Origin: a virus
Virus record (IMG/VR): IMGVR_UViG_3300042894_001153
Coordinates: 1-60,806 of that record
Length of the DNA: 60,806 nt
Reading direction: 5' to 3' (one strand)
In this document: in pieces, positions 58,648 to 60,806 of the stretch
Layout of the letters: each line of letters opens with the position of its first letter
How positions within the stretch are numbered: position 1 is the first letter of the stretch
The notes under the pieces: generated by a model
What the model was told of the DNA's origin: nothing
Database searches by the model: none
The model's input: the letters and a program-made list of their open reading frames with translations, nothing else
Translations under genes and position numbers: made by a program

Positions 58648-58822
58648 TGCCCTTTGCCTTAATATAGTAATATCTTATTGCAAATAATCCACTCGCAATA
58701 GCAATTAACCCTGCCAATAAACTTACGATAGGTTGTAGCTGTGTGCTAAAATGAGCAATTGTACTTACAACACTTGTAGTAAACAATGCATCTGCGGTAG
58801 AGTCACTTAAATTTGCCTTCAT
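58640..58822 (-). CDS. Small membrane protein, alternative holin candidate (60 aa)
   Basis: MKANLSDSTADALFTTSVVS with one strong membrane helix (PIVSLLAGLIAIASGLFAIRYYY, about 31-53) and a basic tail (KAKGNG). Size and topology match small type-II/III holins of podoviruses. It sits between tail and packaging genes, away from the endolysin candidate. Confidence 0.5.
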   Translation of the reverse strand: MKANLSDSTADALFTTSVVSTIAHFSTQLQPIVSLLAGLIAIASGLFAIRYYYIKAKGNG

Positions 58823-58823
58823 C

Positions 58824-59171
58824 TTATGTCAATGCTACAACCTCTACGTTTGCCTCTCCGTAAATCAATACTAAGTCATCGTACACTGCAGTTATCAAAA
58901 GAGTTTCAGCAGGTACTGTTTCAAATGCCTCTACAGGTAACTTTGCGTACGAGAAGGTGGTGTTAAAATCTGCAATACCCTGAAGAGGTTGCTTGCCATC
59001 GACCATTGATTGAATGCTTGCGTACACAAATGTTCCAATCTGTGCAGGTATTAATCCCTCTACTTGGCTTTTTACATCTGCATAGCCCTCTGCGATAATT
59101 ACCGCTGACCCACTTGGAATTTCTACTCCTGAAGTCAAATTTACTGTTGTTTTTATTTTTATATATTTCAT
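58824..59171 (-). CDS. Hypothetical protein of the tail-surface cluster (115 aa)
   Basis: MKYIKIKTTVNLTSGVEIPS, a beta-rich protein (GSAVIIAEGYADV, LLITAVYDDLVLIYG) similar in style to small head or tail proteins. Position after the fibre genes suggests a virion role. Not recognised. Confidence 0.6.
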   Translation of the reverse strand: MKYIKIKTTVNLTSGVEIPSGSAVIIAEGYADVKSQVEGLIPAQIGTFVYASIQSMVDGKQPLQGIADFNTTFSYAKLPVEAFETVPAETLLITAVYDDLVLIYGEANVEVVALT

Positions 59172-59180
59172 ATTCTTTAT

Positions 59181-59375
59181 TTATTTCCAAACTCCCGAAA
59201 CTTTTATATTTGGTGTTGCAGTTTTCCATACTCCTGATACCTTTATATAAGCAGTAGCTTGTTTCCATACTCCTGCAACTTTTAACCAAAATATTGAGGA
59301 TACACTTGATGTTCCTACTATTGGTAGTATGTCTAATTCAATCTGCGCCCCATCATATAATCTTCTTGTTGCCAT
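59181..59375 (-). CDS. Short protein with three GVWK repeats (64 aa)
   Basis: MATRRLYDGAQIELDILPIV, then WLKVAGVWKQAT, YIKVSGVWKTAT and NIKVSGVWK. The 12-residue unit occurs three times, and the protein ends on the last one. Such repeats occur in phage tail proteins that pack in beta layers. The repeat may expand or contract between strains. Confidence 0.6.
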   Translation of the reverse strand: MATRRLYDGAQIELDILPIVGTSSVSSIFWLKVAGVWKQATAYIKVSGVWKTATPNIKVSGVWK

Positions 59376-59376
59376 T

Positions 59377-60180
59377 TTATGCTTCTGCTAATATTAATGC
59401 ACCAATAATTGAAAAGTTTACTGCCGTAACAGCACTAAAGGTTAAACAAGCATCAGGATGAATTTCACAAAGTGAACCAATTATGCATCCTGTACTAACT
59501 GAATCTAAAGGCATTGTACCTGTTGCACTTTCAAGTGAAATCATTGATAGTGGTTTAAATAAACAAACCCCAAAGTTTCCTGCTGAACCTGTTGTGGCAG
59601 CAAGAGTTACTGACTCAATACTTCTTATGCCCGTATCCCCTGCTTGTAATGGAATAGGAATTAAAACACCTACTTCTCTATAAAAACCTCCACCGAGTGT
59701 TGTGGCAGTAGATGTTCTACTACTCACTCCCGATGAATTTGTGTAGCTTATTGTGACTGTTGTTCCTGTTGTACCAATAATGCTATAAACTACAATTCCT
59801 GCCATAACACCTTCACCCGATGTATATCTTGTAAGTGCTGCGGTTGGCAAGTTTGTTGTTTGAGGTGTTGTTAAAGTAGCATTCAGCCCTCCGCTAACAT
59901 TTAACAAATCAACCACCATCATTGATGCTGCACTAAGAGTTGAAGTACTAACCCTTGCCCCTAACATTGTCAATCTACCTGTTGAAACTGCAGGTATATT
60001 ACTTATTGATTGTAGAGAATTTTTGTCTAATGCAACGCTTGTCGTTGGTGTAGCAGGGGCAGGATTAAAAGATTGCCAACTTGCATTCGGTCTCAATATT
60101 CTTATTGTGCTGGTGATAAAATCCGCGACACGATTTTCTTTTAGCTTGTCTAAGTATTCGTTAAAATTTGTTAGTGCCAT
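59377..60180 (-). CDS. Receptor-binding-type tail protein, paralogue (267 aa)
   Basis: 267 residues. The C-terminal domain (YSIIGTTGTTVTISYTN, FYREVGV, IPLQAGDTGIRS, GSAGNFGVCLFKPLSMI) aligns with the gene split over the sequence ends, so the two arose by duplication. The N-terminal 90 residues differ (MALTNFNEYLDKLKENRVAD), so attachment may differ while the tip fold is shared. It is adjacent (1-base overlap) to its paralogue. Confidence 0.75.
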   Translation of the reverse strand: MALTNFNEYLDKLKENRVADFITSTIRILRPNASWQSFNPAPATPTTSVALDKNSLQSISNIPAVSTGRLTMLGARVSTSTLSAASMMVVDLLNVSGGLNATLTTPQTTNLPTAALTRYTSGEGVMAGIVVYSIIGTTGTTVTISYTNSSGVSSRTSTATTLGGGFYREVGVLIPIPLQAGDTGIRSIESVTLAATTGSAGNFGVCLFKPLSMISLESATGTMPLDSVSTGCIIGSLCEIHPDACLTFSAVTAVNFSIIGALILAEA

Positions 60181-60806
60181 TACTTTTCTATTGTTGCTAA
60201 TGAACCGAATATTTCAAGTGCAGTTCCACTATTAGGAATAAACATTAAAGACAAACAAGCATTAGGGTCAATAACGGGGATGCCTGGCAATCCTGTTGTG
60301 TAATCCCTCCACCCCATTGTCCCACCTGACCCAACAGGTATCCAAGCCAAAGGTTGTGCAATGGTTATACCAAAGTTTCCTGCCGTTCCCGTTGTAGCGG
60401 TTAATTGTATTTGCTCAATAGCTTGTATTCCACTATCTCCTGCGGCTAAAGGTATTCTCTGCATTCTTGATACTTCTCTAAAACCCGTATTACCTATGTT
60501 GATTGTTGATGTTCTACTTCCTGTCCCTGCTTGATTGGTATAGGTCATTGTAAGGGTAGTTCCTGTTGTTCCTATAATAGTGTAAATCTCATAAAATGCT
60601 ATATTACCTGCGCCTCCCGTATTTCTTGTTAAAGCAGGACTTGGTGTTGAGCCTTGTACGGTTTGTGCTGCGGTTGAAGTTCCCGAAAGTCCGCCTATAT
60701 GAAATAATCTATCGTATAATAAAAACACCCCTGAAGCATTCGGAGTAATAGATGCCCCAATTAAATGTTTATCTCTGCCACCACCTGCGGCAGTAAATGG
60801 GATTGC
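60180..60806 (-). CDS. Receptor-binding-type tail protein, allele B (5' end cut by window end)
   Basis: The frame is open from base 60806 and stops at 60180. It is the counterpart of the gene at 1-779 and would share its N-terminus after circular closure. Compared with allele A there are about 49 base changes in the 557-bp overlap but only about 7 amino-acid changes (for example TIIGTAS versus TIIGTTG), which shows selection to keep the protein. It continues past base 60249 to LFIPNSGTALEIFGSLATIEK-type C-terminal residues. Confidence 0.75.
   Translation of the reverse strand, partial: AIPFTAAGGGRDKHLIGASITPNASGVFLLYDRLFHIGGLSGTSTAAQTVQGSTPSPALTRNTGGAGNIAFYEIYTIIGTTGTTLTMTYTNQAGTGSRTSTINIGNTGFREVSRMQRIPLAAGDSGIQAIEQIQLTATTGTAGNFGITIAQPLAWIPVGSGGTMGWRDYTTGLPGIPVIDPNACLSLMFIPNSGTALEIFGSLATIEK
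60250..60806. repeat. Terminal near-repeat, right copy
   Basis: Counterpart of 1-557. It ends exactly 127 bases after the last mismatch (60679). That length is a standard assembler word size, so the window end is where an assembly graph rejoined itself. Confidence 0.9.

Noticed and set aside
1-60806. Temperate lifestyle or prophage
   Set aside because: No integrase, excisionase, repressor or attachment-site pair was seen; the ends close on themselves.
1-60806. CRISPR array or toxin-antitoxin pair
   Set aside because: No regularly spaced repeats and no recognisable pair of such genes.
1-60806. Stop-codon reassignment as in some crAss-like phages
   Set aside because: Long genes read through with the standard code, and TAG, TAA and TGA all act as normal gene ends.

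Overview
This window is an essentially complete genome of a tailed, most likely short-tailed (podovirus-type) bacteriophage of a Bacteroidota host. Nothing in it looks like bacterial chromosome. The host call rests on AT-rich DNA, recurring TAnnTTTG -7 boxes (TATCTTTG, TAACTTTG, TATATTTG) before genes on both strands, almost no Shine-Dalgarno sequences, and small genes of types common in Bacteroidota phages. Bases 1-557 are repeated as 60250-60806, so the molecule is circular or circularly permuted with about 60.25 kb of unique sequence. The two copies differ at about 49 positions, and the last 127 bases match exactly.

There are two transcription blocks. The plus-strand block (about 11.7-28.9 kb) is the early/replication half. 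It holds an amidoligase, a fused class II amidotransferase / gamma-glutamylcyclotransferase / zinc-ribbon protein, many small unknown proteins, a DUF1599-type protein, two small proteins resembling the DNA-binding end of DnaA, a Sak-like annealing protein, a PD-(D/E)XK exonuclease, a small SSB-like protein, a large primase-helicase, an SF2 helicase and a VRR-NUC nuclease. I found no DNA polymerase, RNA polymerase, integrase or repressor, so the phage probably uses the host polymerases and is probably lytic.

The minus-strand block runs from about 10.9 kb down through the sequence ends to 29.3 kb. In transcription order it holds a GroEL-GroES operon with a GIY-YIG homing endonuclease inserted in it, a likely lysis cassette (u-spanin candidate, holin candidate, endolysin candidate), tail-fibre and receptor-binding genes, a packaging module (small and large terminase), portal, scaffold, major capsid protein, connector proteins, a 1551-residue tail nozzle, and internal virion proteins ending in a 2540-residue protein with a zinc-metalloprotease motif. 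One plus-strand gene (6914-7372) sits inside this block.

Between the two divergent blocks (10.4-11.8 kb) is a non-coding region with a TG/CG alternating tract, direct repeats, a strong hairpin terminator and a leader element found again before the primase gene. It is the best candidate for a replication origin or regulatory region. The most unusual features are a 16-bp palindrome (GTGTC-YTYRAR-GACAC) present 14 times, inside genes in all three frames and at gene ends; the amidoligase/amidotransferase/cyclotransferase set; and a tRNA-like element with about 130 nt between its D arm and T arm at the convergence point of the two blocks.
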